64,000 nt of DNA from JBDTSW01 sp963782605. Lineage in GTDB: Bacteria; Actinomycetota; Thermoleophilia; Solirubrobacterales; 70-9. Below the pieces are notes generated by a model. It ran no database searches. It worked only from the letters and a program-made list of their open reading frames with translations, and was not told the DNA's origin. Shown piece after piece: positions 41,166 through 51,802 of the stretch (positions within the stretch are counted from its first letter, which is position 1; every line of letters starts with the position of its first letter). The position numbers and the translations under genes are program-made. Location of the stretch: positions 124,001-188,000 of the forward strand of contig CAWAKK010000001.1 in the NCBI GenBank assembly GCA_963782605.1, in the 5' to 3' direction.

Positions 41166-42277
41166 GCCGCCGGGGAGCGGCGGGCAAGAGGACGCAGCTC
41201 GATTCCTGTCATCCGGGCAGCTGCGACCACGGCGAAGGCGCCGATCGCAAGGCCCGCGACGTCGTCGATGACGTAGTGCCAACCGAAGTAGATGGTCGCG
41301 ATCGAGGTGAGCCCGAGGAATGTCCACAGCCCCAGGCGCAGCGGCCTTGGCGCGTTCGAGAGTTGCGCCACGAGCGCCGCCGCGAAGATGACCGCGATGT
41401 GCAAGGACGCGAACGCGGCGATGCTCTGCACCGTGCTCGACGCCTGCGGATCGAATAGGACCTCGGCCCGATGATCGAAGAGGGTGTTCTGGAGTCGCGA
41501 CACGCCGGTATCCGGGAGGGCGTAGAACAGCGTGCGGTCGGCGTAGGCCGGGCCCAGCGCCGGCAACAGGTAGTAGGAGAGGGCTCCGAGAAGCCAGCTG
41601 ATCGAGAGGGTGGTCACATACCAGATGCCCGTGCGCAGCCGGTTCGACCAGATCAGCGCGACGGCGATCGAGATCGGAACGAAGGTGAGAAAGGCCAGGT
41701 AGACCAGCGAGAGCGCATGCGCGATCACACCGGTGCCGAGAATGTCGTGGAGGATCGAGGCCGGGTCCATGCCGAAGAAAAGCCACCGTTCGGACTCGAG
41801 CAGCGCCTGGTCGTAGTTGCCGTCGGTCACGAAGGGGACGAAGCTCTTCAGGTTGCGGTACGACAGATACGTGACGTAGAACGAGAGCAGGCTGATCCCC
41901 ACGATCACTCCCCGCTGTCCCCACCAGCGCGCCACGAACACGCGGCGGATGGCGGCACCGTAGGTCTCGCCGTCCGATCCTCGGTCGCGCCACGCGCGCG
42001 GGAGCAGATCGATGATCAAGAAGAGGATCGCGACGATCCCGATCAGCGCCAGCGGCGAACCCACGTATCGCGCGTCGGGATCACGCAACGGCAGGCCTTC
42101 GGCCGCGGCAACGACGACCATGGCCAAAGCACCCAAGAGGGCCAACACAACCGGCGCCAGCCATGGGCGCGTCAAGGCGAGCCCTGCCAGGCCTCGGACG
42201 CCCTCGGCCCGGGCCTGACGTCCAGATGCCGCAGTCATCTCGAAATATTTACCCGATAGGGACCGAAAAAGGCGCAC
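41141..42277 (-). CDS. PAP2-superfamily membrane protein
   Basis: 378 residues with about eight membrane helices. The PAP2 C-terminal motifs are visible as FASLHIAVIF (S-x-H) and GWHYVIDDVAG (H-x4-D). The first KxxxxxxRP motif is not obvious, as in the inositolphosphotransferase (AUR1/Ipt1-like) subgroup, which would fit a head-group transferase. GTG 42277 has GGAG 6 bases upstream. Substrate could be phosphatidate, diacylglycerol pyrophosphate or inositol phosphate. Confidence 0.75.
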   Translation of the reverse strand: MRLFRSLSGKYFEMTAASGRQARAEGVRGLAGLALTRPWLAPVVLALLGALAMVVVAAAEGLPLRDPDARYVGSPLALIGIVAILFLIIDLLPRAWRDRGSDGETYGAAIRRVFVARWWGQRGVIVGISLLSFYVTYLSYRNLKSFVPFVTDGNYDQALLESERWLFFGMDPASILHDILGTGVIAHALSLVYLAFLTFVPISIAVALIWSNRLRTGIWYVTTLSISWLLGALSYYLLPALGPAYADRTLFYALPDTGVSRLQNTLFDHRAEVLFDPQASSTVQSIAAFASLHIAVIFAAALVAQLSNAPRPLRLGLWTFLGLTSIATIYFGWHYVIDDVAGLAIGAFAVVAAARMTGIELRPLARRSPAAQRSASAT

Positions 42278-42356
42278 GAATTCTCCAGGGGCCTATCGCA
42301 GGACCAGTGGATTAGAGCAGGCGGGGAAGAGCCCCTTGGCTATCTTCGGCCCAACG

Positions 42357-44012
<1,656 letters not shown>

Positions 44013-44022
44013 TTCGCTCAGC

Positions 44023-44442
44023 TCAGCGCCCCCGCTCGAAGAACTCCTGGCTTCCCTTCTCGCCGTAGAGGATGTACAGAACGACAACCGCGAGGACGAT
44101 CGACCAGAGCGCGCTGATCCGCGTGTGAGCGGAAAAGGCGAAGAGCGAGAAGACCCCGGAGATCAGGTTGAGGATCGCCACCGCCGCTGCCACCCCGCGG
44201 CCGAAACGGCTGCCGCGGCCGATGGACGATGCGACCCACCCGGTTATCAAACTGATGATGAGGATGCCGATGGCGACCGCGGTGATGTCGCCGCTTGAGA
44301 GCTCGGTCTGGGCGAGCACATCCGAGTTGTTGTTCTCGATCAGCAAGATGACGCCGGCGATGAACCCGAACACCGCCTGCAGCCAGAGCAGGATCACCAA
44401 GACGCTTACGCCGAATGGCCGCGCGGGCCTCGTTCCTTCCAT
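44023..44442 (-). CDS. Small four-helix membrane protein of unknown function
   Basis: 139 residues, four membrane helices (about 13-35, 48-68, 80-105, 110-130). It starts MEGTRPARPFGVSVLVILLW, and AAGGAG-like content is absent, but AAGGAGGAG lies at good distance from ATG 44442. The pattern, small helices with Asn-rich loop IENNNSD, resembles common actinomycetote DUF7144-like membrane proteins, but I cannot assign one. It converges on ettA. Confidence 0.65.
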   Translation of the reverse strand: MEGTRPARPFGVSVLVILLWLQAVFGFIAGVILLIENNNSDVLAQTELSSGDITAVAIGILIISLITGWVASSIGRGSRFGRGVAAAVAILNLISGVFSLFAFSAHTRISALWSIVLAVVVLYILYGEKGSQEFFERGR

Positions 44443-44524
44443 CAGCTCTCCTCCTTGAAGCGGGACGGGACGCGGCAATCGTAGGAGACCTGCATACGAA
44501 CGAAGATATGGAAGCGGCTGGGGC

Positions 44525-46162
44525 TCAGGCGAGCCTGACGATGCGGCTCTCGGACGGAACGAGCGTGGCGCCGTTCTCGGTCGCAACCCTCCGCAGGACG
44601 AAGAGCATGTAGTGACCCGGCGGGGCGATCATGGCGTCGGCCGGCCCACTGAGCACGACCTCGCCGTCCTCCCCCTCGCCGTCGAAGAGGACGACGCAGC
44701 GCTGGCCCATGTCGATCGAATGGGTCATCGAGCCAGGCGCCAGCAGGGTGACCCTGTGGACCGGCCCGTTTTCGACCTGCACCGCGAAGGGCTCGCCGTA
44801 GGTGATCCGTCCCGTCGACCGGGCGATCCGCGGGCGCTCGGACTCGTCGAGCACCGACAGGCACGGGGGCGAGTAGAGGCGCATGTCGGTGCGCTCGCTG
44901 GGCCCGCCCGGGCGCTTCGGGCCCTCCGACTCCCCGGCGGCGGTCAGGATGCGCCCGTCTTCGAGCAGGAGGGCAACGTTGTGGTACCCGCGGGTGCCGT
45001 CGTCGGGCCACGCTGGGCCGCTCGAGACCTCGCCTGCCTCGACGTCGATGATCTCCACGCGGCGTGGGTCCCCGGGCGGGTCGCCGAAACCGTTGACCAC
45101 GGCCACGTTGCCATCGGGGAGCAGGATCGCCACCGGAAACGTCCTCGAGGAGCCCATCCGGATTGCTTCCCACGAATCGCGTTCAGGGTCGTAGATGTGA
45201 GCTGAAGCTGCGAGTCCGCGCTTGCCCGACCCGTCCTCGTCGCCTCCTCCCACCATCAGGATTCGCCCATCCGCAAGCATCACGCTCGATGCGCCCGACC
45301 CGGGGCGCTCGCTTCCGGCCGGCGCCGGGCGACGGCCGTTGGGCTGCGTGGCGAAGCGCTGTGGCGCGTCGGATCCGGCTCCCGTGTGATCGAAGAGGAA
45401 CACCTCACCGCTCGCTCCCACCATCGCGACGCCGTAGCTGTGCCCGTCGAGCTCGATGGGTCGCGGCAGGACGAATGTGTGGGTGTAGTCGGCACCGGTT
45501 GGCGAGACGTCCGGCACCTCATCGTGCGGGGCCAAGAGCCTCCAGGGGTCATGCCCGCGGTCGAACTCGACCGGGCTGAACAGCTGGACGGTCCTGTTGA
45601 GCTCTCCGCCCCAATCGACGAAGCCTGAGATCACGAGCATGTCGCCGTCGGGGAGGCGCGTGACCGTCGGGTACCAGCTCGGCCCGCCGATGATCTCCCG
45701 CTGGATCGGCGACCACGCCGCCGAGGAAACCCGGGCCGAATCGAACAAGAGCGCGTAGGAGAGCCCGAGCTCCGGCGAGGTCCGCTGACCTCCCACCAAC
45801 AGCAGTCTTCCATCGGCGAGGTGGGCGTGCCCGGCGCAGAAGAGCGTGTCCTGATTCATGCGCATGGGTGCGTGCAGGTCCTCGACCTGGATCCGTGAGT
45901 CGGCTTCCTGCGGGTTGATCACGAAGTCCGGAAACGAATCGCCGGCGGTTCCGCTCATCAAGAGCTCACCATTCGGCAGGAGCGACGCATGCACTGGGGC
46001 TACGCCGTCGAGCGCGATCAACTCACTCCAGGAGCCGACGCCCGGAACGACCGGGTCGTGGCTTCGGCCCAGCGTGGCAATTGCCGCGCCGCCTGCGCCG
46101 ACAGCCACAACCGCGGCGCCGCCTCGCACCAGAAACTGCCGCCGGTCCATGGGTGCCCGCAT
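44525..46162 (-). CDS. Tat-exported copper-radical oxidase (galactose/glyoxal oxidase-like)
   Basis: 545 residues. A twin-arginine signal (MDRRQFLVRGGAAVVAVGAG) precedes a seven-bladed kelch propeller and a C-terminal beta domain (DUF1929). The active-site residues of galactose oxidase all have counterparts: Cys109 (DTLFCAGH) and Tyr164 (PSWYPT) for the Tyr-Cys cofactor, Tyr393-His394 (RGYHNVALLL) and His481 (GSMTHSIDM); Trp184 may stand for the stacking Trp290. It would oxidise primary alcohols or aldehydes to H2O2 outside the cell. The Streptomyces homologue GlxA acts in glycan deposition and morphogenesis. Confidence 0.87.
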   Translation of the reverse strand: MRAPMDRRQFLVRGGAAVVAVGAGGAAIATLGRSHDPVVPGVGSWSELIALDGVAPVHASLLPNGELLMSGTAGDSFPDFVINPQEADSRIQVEDLHAPMRMNQDTLFCAGHAHLADGRLLLVGGQRTSPELGLSYALLFDSARVSSAAWSPIQREIIGGPSWYPTVTRLPDGDMLVISGFVDWGGELNRTVQLFSPVEFDRGHDPWRLLAPHDEVPDVSPTGADYTHTFVLPRPIELDGHSYGVAMVGASGEVFLFDHTGAGSDAPQRFATQPNGRRPAPAGSERPGSGASSVMLADGRILMVGGGDEDGSGKRGLAASAHIYDPERDSWEAIRMGSSRTFPVAILLPDGNVAVVNGFGDPPGDPRRVEIIDVEAGEVSSGPAWPDDGTRGYHNVALLLEDGRILTAAGESEGPKRPGGPSERTDMRLYSPPCLSVLDESERPRIARSTGRITYGEPFAVQVENGPVHRVTLLAPGSMTHSIDMGQRCVVLFDGEGEDGEVVLSGPADAMIAPPGHYMLFVLRRVATENGATLVPSESRIVRLA

Positions 46163-46185
46163 CGGTGGTACGTCAGGATGACGGC

Positions 46186-47664
46186 ATGCCCGACGAGCCC
46201 GTCGCCTTCAAGAGCACGGCCGGGCGCTGGGTCCTCGCGATCGCCGTGCTGGGCTCTGGCCTGGCTTTCCTCGACGGCACCGTCGTCAACGTCGCGCTGC
46301 CGGAGATCGGGCGTGATCTCGGCGCCTCGACGAGCGCGCTCCAGTGGATCCTCAACGGCTACCTGCTGACCCTGGCCTCGCTGATCCTGCTCGGCGGCTC
46401 GTTGGGCGACCGCTACGGGCGCCGCCGCGTGTTCGTGCTGGGGGTTGGCGTGTTCACGATCGCATCGCTCCTCTGCGCGATCGCGCCGACCGCGGAGGCG
46501 CTGATCGGCGCCCGCCTGCTGCAGGGGGTCGGCGGTGCCCTGCTCACCCCCGGGAGCCTCGCGATGATCGAGGCGAGCTTTCAGCCGAACGATCGCGCCC
46601 GGGCGATCGGGGCCTGGTCGGGGCTGGGTGGGGTGGCGACGGCGATTGGCCCGCTCCTTGGCGGCTATCTCGTCGAGGCGGTCTCCTGGCGGGCGATCTT
46701 CTTGATCAACCTGCCGCTCGGGCTGTTCGTCATGGCGGTGGCAGGCCGCCACGTGCCGGAGACGAAGGACCCGGACGCCGCCGACCGCCTCGACTTTGCA
46801 GGTGCGGCGCTCGCCGCGCTGGGCCTGACCGGGACGACCTACGCCCTGATCGAGGGACCCGAGGACGGGTTCTCGGGGCCGGTGCTCGTGGCCGCGGTGG
46901 GTGGGGTGATCGCCCTGGTCGCCTTCATCGTGGCCGAGCGGCGCAGCCCGAATCCGATGATGCCCCTGGACATCTTCGCCTCACGGCAGTTCAGCGCGGC
47001 CAACATGGTCACGTTCGTGGTCTACGCGGCGCTCGGCGGGGTGTTCTTCCTCTTGGTGGCCTTCCTGCAGATCTCGCTCGGGTACTCGCCCGTGGCGGCG
47101 GGGGCCGCCTCGTTGCCGGTCACGCTCCTGATGCTGCTGCTCTCAGCGCAATCGGGCGCCCTGGCCCAGCGAATCGGGGCCAGGATCCCGCTCACGGTCG
47201 GGCCGCTCGTGATCGCCGCCGGGCTCGTGATGATGACCGGGATCGAGCCTGGTGACGACTATGTCTCGGGGGTAATGCCGTCCGTCGTCGTCTTCGGGCT
47301 GGGGCTCACGCTGGTCGTCGCACCGGTGACGGCGACGGTCCTCGCCGCTGCCGATGCGCGACACGCGGGCATCGCCTCCGGGATAAACAATGCCGTCTCC
47401 CGAGTGGGTGGGCTCCTGGCGGTCGCGGTGTTGCCGCTGGTCGCAGGGCTGACCGGGGAGGCGTTCTACGACCCAGGCGAGATGGAGGCCGGTTTCCATA
47501 CCGCCATGTTCGTGTGCGCGGGGCTCGCGGCAGCGGGCGGGATCCTCGCGTGGCTCACGATCAGCTCAGAGGTGCTGGCTCCAGAGCCCGATCCGCAGGA
47601 GCGGCGAGACGAGCCCTACTCGTGCGGGGTCGCCGGGACCCCGCTGCGGCAACCTACGACCTAG
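46186..47664 (+). CDS. MFS drug exporter, DHA2 (EmrB/QacA) family
   Basis: 492 residues, about fourteen helices. Motif D1 FLDGTVVNVALPEIGRDL, motif A GSLGDRYGRRRVF, and motif C GVATAIGPLLGGYLV identify the DHA2 exporters, which use the proton gradient to expel drugs or metabolites. ATG 46186 lies only 24 bases from the divergent oxidase gene, so both may share a promoter. It ends overlapping the convergent Lys/Arg-rich gene by 11 bases. Confidence 0.9.
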   Translation: MPDEPVAFKSTAGRWVLAIAVLGSGLAFLDGTVVNVALPEIGRDLGASTSALQWILNGYLLTLASLILLGGSLGDRYGRRRVFVLGVGVFTIASLLCAIAPTAEALIGARLLQGVGGALLTPGSLAMIEASFQPNDRARAIGAWSGLGGVATAIGPLLGGYLVEAVSWRAIFLINLPLGLFVMAVAGRHVPETKDPDAADRLDFAGAALAALGLTGTTYALIEGPEDGFSGPVLVAAVGGVIALVAFIVAERRSPNPMMPLDIFASRQFSAANMVTFVVYAALGGVFFLLVAFLQISLGYSPVAAGAASLPVTLLMLLLSAQSGALAQRIGARIPLTVGPLVIAAGLVMMTGIEPGDDYVSGVMPSVVVFGLGLTLVVAPVTATVLAAADARHAGIASGINNAVSRVGGLLAVAVLPLVAGLTGEAFYDPGEMEAGFHTAMFVCAGLAAAGGILAWLTISSEVLAPEPDPQERRDEPYSCGVAGTPLRQPTT

Positions 47665-47950
47665 CCTTCGCTCCCTTCCGGGCCGCCTTGCGCCGCTTGG
47701 CAGCCTTGGCCTTGCGGGTACGAGCGGCCTTCTTCGCGGCCGCCGACCGCTTGCGCGAGCCGCCTGACCGTTTCTTGATCGCGTCTGCAGCCGCATTCAG
47801 CTCGTCCGCAACGCGGCGGGCCCGCTTGGGCTTGCGCGACCCTTTGGCCGGAAGCGCCTCCGAGACCCGGCTCGCCACCTTCTTGCGAACGCCGCTCGAG
47901 CGGAGCTTGTCGTAGAGCTTCTTGTCCGGCTTCACCTTTGTCTTGGCCAT
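47654..47950 (-). CDS. Lys/Arg-rich histone-H1-like small protein
   Basis: 98 residues, more than a third Lys or Arg. A structured start (MAKTKVKPDKKLYDKLRSSG, KKVASRVSEAL) is followed by a disordered Ala/Lys/Arg tail (AAAKKAARTRKAKAAKRRKA). This resembles DNA-compacting histone H1-like or HupB-tail-like proteins in actinomycetotes. ATG 47950 has GAGGGACG upstream. Nucleic-acid binding is inferred only from composition. Confidence 0.65.
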   Translation of the reverse strand: MAKTKVKPDKKLYDKLRSSGVRKKVASRVSEALPAKGSRKPKRARRVADELNAAADAIKKRSGGSRKRSAAAKKAARTRKAKAAKRRKAARKGAKARS

Positions 47951-48092
47951 TGGGTCGTCCCTCCTGGTCGCCTCGTGCGTTGGCCCTCGTACCCGGCGAG
48001 CCGCCGGCTATGCCAGACCCGAATCATGAGATCTGTCGAACGATCCACACGCACCGCCCAACCGGGTCGCGGGAGGCTTCGTATCCCTGGTG

Positions 48093-48719
48093 ATGGAGCT
48101 CAGCCGAGCCCTCGACCCGCACGCGCCGGCGCCATCCGGCAAGGTTGTGCCCTTGGCGGCGATCAGACCATCCGCAAACGGCGACGACTCGATGGCCACC
48201 CGCCTCTTAGAGAGTGATCCGGCGGCCCTGCAGGCCATGTGGGAGGAGTACGGCGACACGGTGCTCGCGGTGGCGATGCGAACCCTCGGCGACCGGGCTG
48301 CGGCCGAGGACGTGCGCCAGCAGGTGTTCGCCGAGGTCTGGGAGCGCCGCAGCACCTACGACCCAGACCGGGGGCCGGTCCGCGCGTGGGTACTCACCAT
48401 CGCCCGCAGCCGGTCCATCGATCACCTGCGCCGGCGCCGTGCCGTTGCGACCGACCCCGACGCGATCGATCGGTTGCCTGCGCCCTGGCACCCAGACGAC
48501 TCCCCCGACGCGGTGGTCGACCGGATTGGGGTGGGCGAGATGCTGAGGCGGATACCCGCCGAGGAGGCAGGTTTTCTGCGGATGCGCTTCTACGATGGCC
48601 TCAGCCAAACCGAGATCTCAGCTCGAACCGGGATTCCCCTTGGCACGGTGAAGATGCGCATGGTTCAGGCGCTCGAGCGGATGCGCGAGATGCTCGAACC
48701 CGAGCGGGGGAAGCGATGA
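48093..48719 (+). CDS. ECF sigma factor (SigK-like)
   Basis: 208 residues. Region 2 contains AAEDVRQQVFAEVWERR and VRAWVLTIARSRSIDHLRRR, and region 4 contains FYDGLSQTEISARTGIPLGT. A short N-terminal addition precedes region 2. The stop overlaps the anti-sigma gene start (ATGA), which indicates coupled translation. It is held inactive by the downstream RskA-like protein until an envelope or redox signal. Confidence 0.9.
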   Translation: MELSRALDPHAPAPSGKVVPLAAIRPSANGDDSMATRLLESDPAALQAMWEEYGDTVLAVAMRTLGDRAAAEDVRQQVFAEVWERRSTYDPDRGPVRAWVLTIARSRSIDHLRRRRAVATDPDAIDRLPAPWHPDDSPDAVVDRIGVGEMLRRIPAEEAGFLRMRFYDGLSQTEISARTGIPLGTVKMRMVQALERMREMLEPERGKR

Positions 48720-49375
48720 GCGACGCGCAGATCAGCCCCCACGACTACGTGCTCGGCGAGCTCTCCGAATCCGAGCTGCGCGAGGCCGACCGGCTGCTGC
48801 GTGAGGACGCCGAGTTCGCCGCCGCCGTGGAGCGCCTGCGCCCTGTGGTTGCGGCGCTCGAGGACACCCCGGAGGAGGTGTGGCGCGAGATCCCCGCCGT
48901 CGAGGGCGACGAGGCACCCGTGGCGGCGGGTCCCGCGCGGTGGGGTCCGGCGTGGCTTCGGCCTGCCCTCGCGGGCTTGGCCGTGGTGACTGCCGCGGTC
49001 CTTGCAATCGCGCTGATCGCGGACTCCGACCAGCGGGGAGCCCAGACCCTGTCGCTCGAGCCACTAAAAGCCTCAAGTGAGGCGAGCGGCTCGGCACAGC
49101 TGGGCGGCGCGGGCGAGACGGCCAGCGTCGAGATCTCGGGGCTCGAGCGCAATGAGGCGGGCGAGTTCTACGAGCTTTGGCTTCTCAACGATGCCGACGA
49201 CCTCGTGTCGCTTGGCTCCTTCCGAGTGGGCGGAAGCGAGGCGACCGAGCTCGACCTCCCGCTCCCCGTCGATCCGAGCCGGTACAAGTTCATCGATGTG
49301 TCGGTCGAGCCCGAGGACGGCGACTCCTCGCACTCGGGTCGATCGGTACTTCGGGGCTCATCCAACCCGAGCTGA
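48716..49375 (+). CDS. RskA-like anti-sigma factor
   Basis: 219 residues. The N-terminal cytoplasmic part starts DAQISPHDYVLGELSESELR, where the His-Asp-Tyr-Leu-Gly-Glu is typical of the RskA N-terminal binding domain. One membrane helix (about 80-100) follows, then the RskA extracytoplasmic domain with EISGLERNEAGEFYELWLL. It binds the upstream sigma factor; regulated proteolysis releases it in SigK/RskA systems. Confidence 0.9.
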   Translation: MSDAQISPHDYVLGELSESELREADRLLREDAEFAAAVERLRPVVAALEDTPEEVWREIPAVEGDEAPVAAGPARWGPAWLRPALAGLAVVTAAVLAIALIADSDQRGAQTLSLEPLKASSEASGSAQLGGAGETASVEISGLERNEAGEFYELWLLNDADDLVSLGSFRVGGSEATELDLPLPVDPSRYKFIDVSVEPEDGDSSHSGRSVLRGSSNPS

Positions 49376-49413
49376 ACCCGCTGGCCTCCTCCGGTTCCGT
49401 AGATTCGGGGGCC

Positions 49414-50505
49414 GTGAACAGCTCGCCCGAGATCGCCGTGGTGGGCGCTGGCATCGTTGGGCTTGCGACCGCGGTGGCGGTCACCGACTCCGGCGAACGG
49501 GTCATCGTCTATGAGAGCCGGCAACCTGGCTCGGGCCAGTCCGCGGCCGAGTCGCGACTCTTTCGCCACCTTCACGAAGACGCGCGCCTCGCTGAGATCA
49601 CACGCGAGGGGCGCAAGCTCTGGAGCGAGTGGGAAGAGCGGTTCGGCCGTGAGCTGATCTCGCGCGATGGTGTTATCACGATCGGCGACCCCGCCCTCGA
49701 GCTGCTCTCGATCCTGAACGACATCGGCGGCGTCGATGCAAAGGAGATCGGGCCAGCCGAGGTTTCCGAGCGCCTCCCGATCCTGGTGCACACGGACGCC
49801 CCTGCGATCCTCGACCCGAAGGGTGGAGCGATCCGGACGCGTGCGGCGATCGAGGCGTTGAGCGCGGAGCTCGCGGGATCGCTTCGCAGCGAGGAGGTGA
49901 TCTCGATTCGGGTCACCGAGCGTGAGACGGTCGAGGTTCGCACCGGCGAGGGGTGTGCGGAGCACTCGCGCCTCATCGTCTGCGCCGGGCGCGGCAGCGC
50001 CGCCCTGGCACGCACAGTCGGCCTTGAGCTCCCGCTCGAGTTCGGCGCTCATGTCCGCTTGGCCTTTGCGGTCAAGGGCCAGTCGCCCGCCATCCTCTCC
50101 TGCCTTCTGGACTTGAGCGAAGGATTCAGCGGAAGCTTCGTCTACGGCGCCCCGCAGCGCGACAACCAGACCTACTCGGTCGGGATCGCCGACTCCGCCC
50201 CCGGCCGCGAGGACGGGAGCATCCCCGATCCGGAGGCACTGGCCGCCCTCGCGGATCGCACGGCGGCCTACGTGAAGCGCGGGCTCCCGGGCCTCGATCC
50301 CGAGCCGGTCCAATACCTGCATTGCCATACGACGAGGCTGCCCTGGGCGGAGGACGGGCTTGGGATCTGGGAACACGGCCCGATCCTCTTCGTCGCCGGC
50401 AACAATCTCTTCAAGCAGGCGCCGGCCCTCGGCCGCTTCGCCGCCCGCGCGGCCCTTGGCGATGGGCTCGATGAGCGCCTACGCCCCGAGTCAGAGCTCG
50501 GCTGA
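49414..50505 (+). CDS. FAD-dependent amine/amino-acid oxidase (DAO/sarcosine oxidase-like)
   Basis: 363 residues. The FAD-binding motif IAVVGAGIVGLATAVAVTD is at the N-terminus, followed by SRLFRHLHEDARLAEITREG, and VAGNNLFKQAPALGRFAARA at the C-terminus, in which Lys is next to the flavin as in monomeric sarcosine oxidase/N-methyltryptophan oxidase. It would oxidise secondary amines with O2. GTG start at 49414, 38 bases after the anti-sigma gene; co-transcription is possible. Confidence 0.83.
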   Translation: MNSSPEIAVVGAGIVGLATAVAVTDSGERVIVYESRQPGSGQSAAESRLFRHLHEDARLAEITREGRKLWSEWEERFGRELISRDGVITIGDPALELLSILNDIGGVDAKEIGPAEVSERLPILVHTDAPAILDPKGGAIRTRAAIEALSAELAGSLRSEEVISIRVTERETVEVRTGEGCAEHSRLIVCAGRGSAALARTVGLELPLEFGAHVRLAFAVKGQSPAILSCLLDLSEGFSGSFVYGAPQRDNQTYSVGIADSAPGREDGSIPDPEALAALADRTAAYVKRGLPGLDPEPVQYLHCHTTRLPWAEDGLGIWEHGPILFVAGNNLFKQAPALGRFAARAALGDGLDERLRPESELG

Positions 50506-50506
50506 A

Positions 50507-50521
50507 GCGGGCCACACCCGC
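50507..50521. terminator. Weak GC hairpin between convergent genes
   Basis: GCGGG (50507-50511), a 5-base loop CCACA and CCCGC (50517-50521) form a 5-bp GC stem just after the oxidase stop and before the stop of the convergent oxidoreductase gene. There is no T tract. It may act as a weak bidirectional terminator. Confidence 0.3.
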
Positions 50522-50551
50522 GCACACCCGCCGGGCCTTGCATCCCTGCGC

Positions 50552-51802
50552 TCAGGAGACGACCCGCAGCGTCACCGCGCCGTCGCTCGCCTCGACCTTC
50601 TCTACCCAGCGCCAGTCGAGTCGGGCCGACCGACCCGGTCCAACGCGGCGGAGCCGCTGGCGAGCGATCACACGCTCGGCCTGAACGAACTCCAGTGTCG
50701 GACGCTTCAGCTCGTGCGTGGCCCGCACCAAAAAGCGCCCGCGCGCCGGCTCGGGCGACTCACGATCACCGGTCGCCACAGCGTTCGGCACCACCCAGCT
50801 GAGCGGGGGGTCGCAGCCGATCGGTGTCCTGGCCGGCAACTCGCGTCCCTCCCGCAGGTAGGCGAGCACGCCCGCAGCGGCATGGCGGCCGGTGAGCGCC
50901 GCGACGTCCGCGGTCTCCGCCCCGTGCAGAAGATTGCCCGCCGCGAACACTCCCCGCCGCGTAGACCGGAGCGCCGAGTCGACCTGCGGCCCCCGCGTGC
51001 CGGGATCGAGCGCCGTTCCCCCCGAGACGGCGAGCTCGTGATCGGGAATCCAGTCGGCCGTGAAGACCACGATGTCGCAGGCGACCCGCTGGGCTTGGCC
51101 GGTCGGGATATCGGTGAGCTCGACCCCCTCGACCCGCTTGCGACCGAAGATCTGACTGACCGTCGTGTTCGCGCGCGCCCTCACCCGAAAGCGCGCTGCG
51201 GCCCCCAGGCTGAATGGAGGCAGCGATTGATGGCGCGGATGGTCGGTCACCATGGCCACGGTCTTGGCGCCGCCGTGCGCGAGGGTCAGGAGCGCTGAGT
51301 ACGAAACGTGCTCGGCGCCGACCACGACCGCCCTTGACCCGACCTGCTCGCCGTGGAGGTAGACGAGCTGCTGCAAGGTCCCGGTGGTCATCACCCCCTG
51401 AGGCCGGGTGCCAGGCACGAGTCGGGCCGAACGGGGCCGCTCGCGACAGCCCGTGGCGAGAACCACGGCTTGCGGCTCGACGGTTGAGCGCCCGGACGGC
51501 GAGGTGACATCCAGACACTCGGGCTCGCTCCACCCGGTGACCTGGGTTTGCGTGCGGATCTCCACGCCGGATAGCTCGGCGAGCTCCACCCATCGCTTGG
51601 CGTAGGCCGGCCCGGACATGACCCGCCTCAGATCCCGAACTCCGAAGCCCTGGTGCTTGGCATGCCGAGGAATGCCCCCGGCCTCCTGCTCGCGCTCGAA
51701 CACGACCACGGACTCGCACCCGCGCCTGCGCAACTCGGTGGCAGCGGCGAGCCCGGCTGGGCCGCCTCCGACCACGGCAACCTCGACCTGCTCGGGACTC
51801 AT
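50552..51802 (-). CDS. FAD/NAD(P)-dependent oxidoreductase, HcnB/GlpB-like accessory subunit
   Basis: 416 residues. FAD motif VEVAVVGGGPAGLAAATELR, second NAD(P) site AVVVGAEHVSYSALLTLAHG and the FAD end GVFAAGNLLHGAETADVAA are of the pyridine-nucleotide-disulfide class. A C-terminal domain of about 80 residues follows. Its ATG overlaps the stop of the GlpA-like gene (ATGA). Paired FAD proteins of this kind form heteromeric amine, opine or hydrogen-cyanide-synthase-like dehydrogenases. Confidence 0.82.
   Translation of the reverse strand: MSPEQVEVAVVGGGPAGLAAATELRRRGCESVVVFEREQEAGGIPRHAKHQGFGVRDLRRVMSGPAYAKRWVELAELSGVEIRTQTQVTGWSEPECLDVTSPSGRSTVEPQAVVLATGCRERPRSARLVPGTRPQGVMTTGTLQQLVYLHGEQVGSRAVVVGAEHVSYSALLTLAHGGAKTVAMVTDHPRHQSLPPFSLGAAARFRVRARANTTVSQIFGRKRVEGVELTDIPTGQAQRVACDIVVFTADWIPDHELAVSGGTALDPGTRGPQVDSALRSTRRGVFAAGNLLHGAETADVAALTGRHAAAGVLAYLREGRELPARTPIGCDPPLSWVVPNAVATGDRESPEPARGRFLVRATHELKRPTLEFVQAERVIARQRLRRVGPGRSARLDWRWVEKVEASDGAVTLRVVS

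Noticed and set aside
44883..45579. Plus-strand ORFs within the copper-radical oxidase gene
   Set aside because: Shadows; the minus strand encodes a continuous kelch protein with all catalytic residues.
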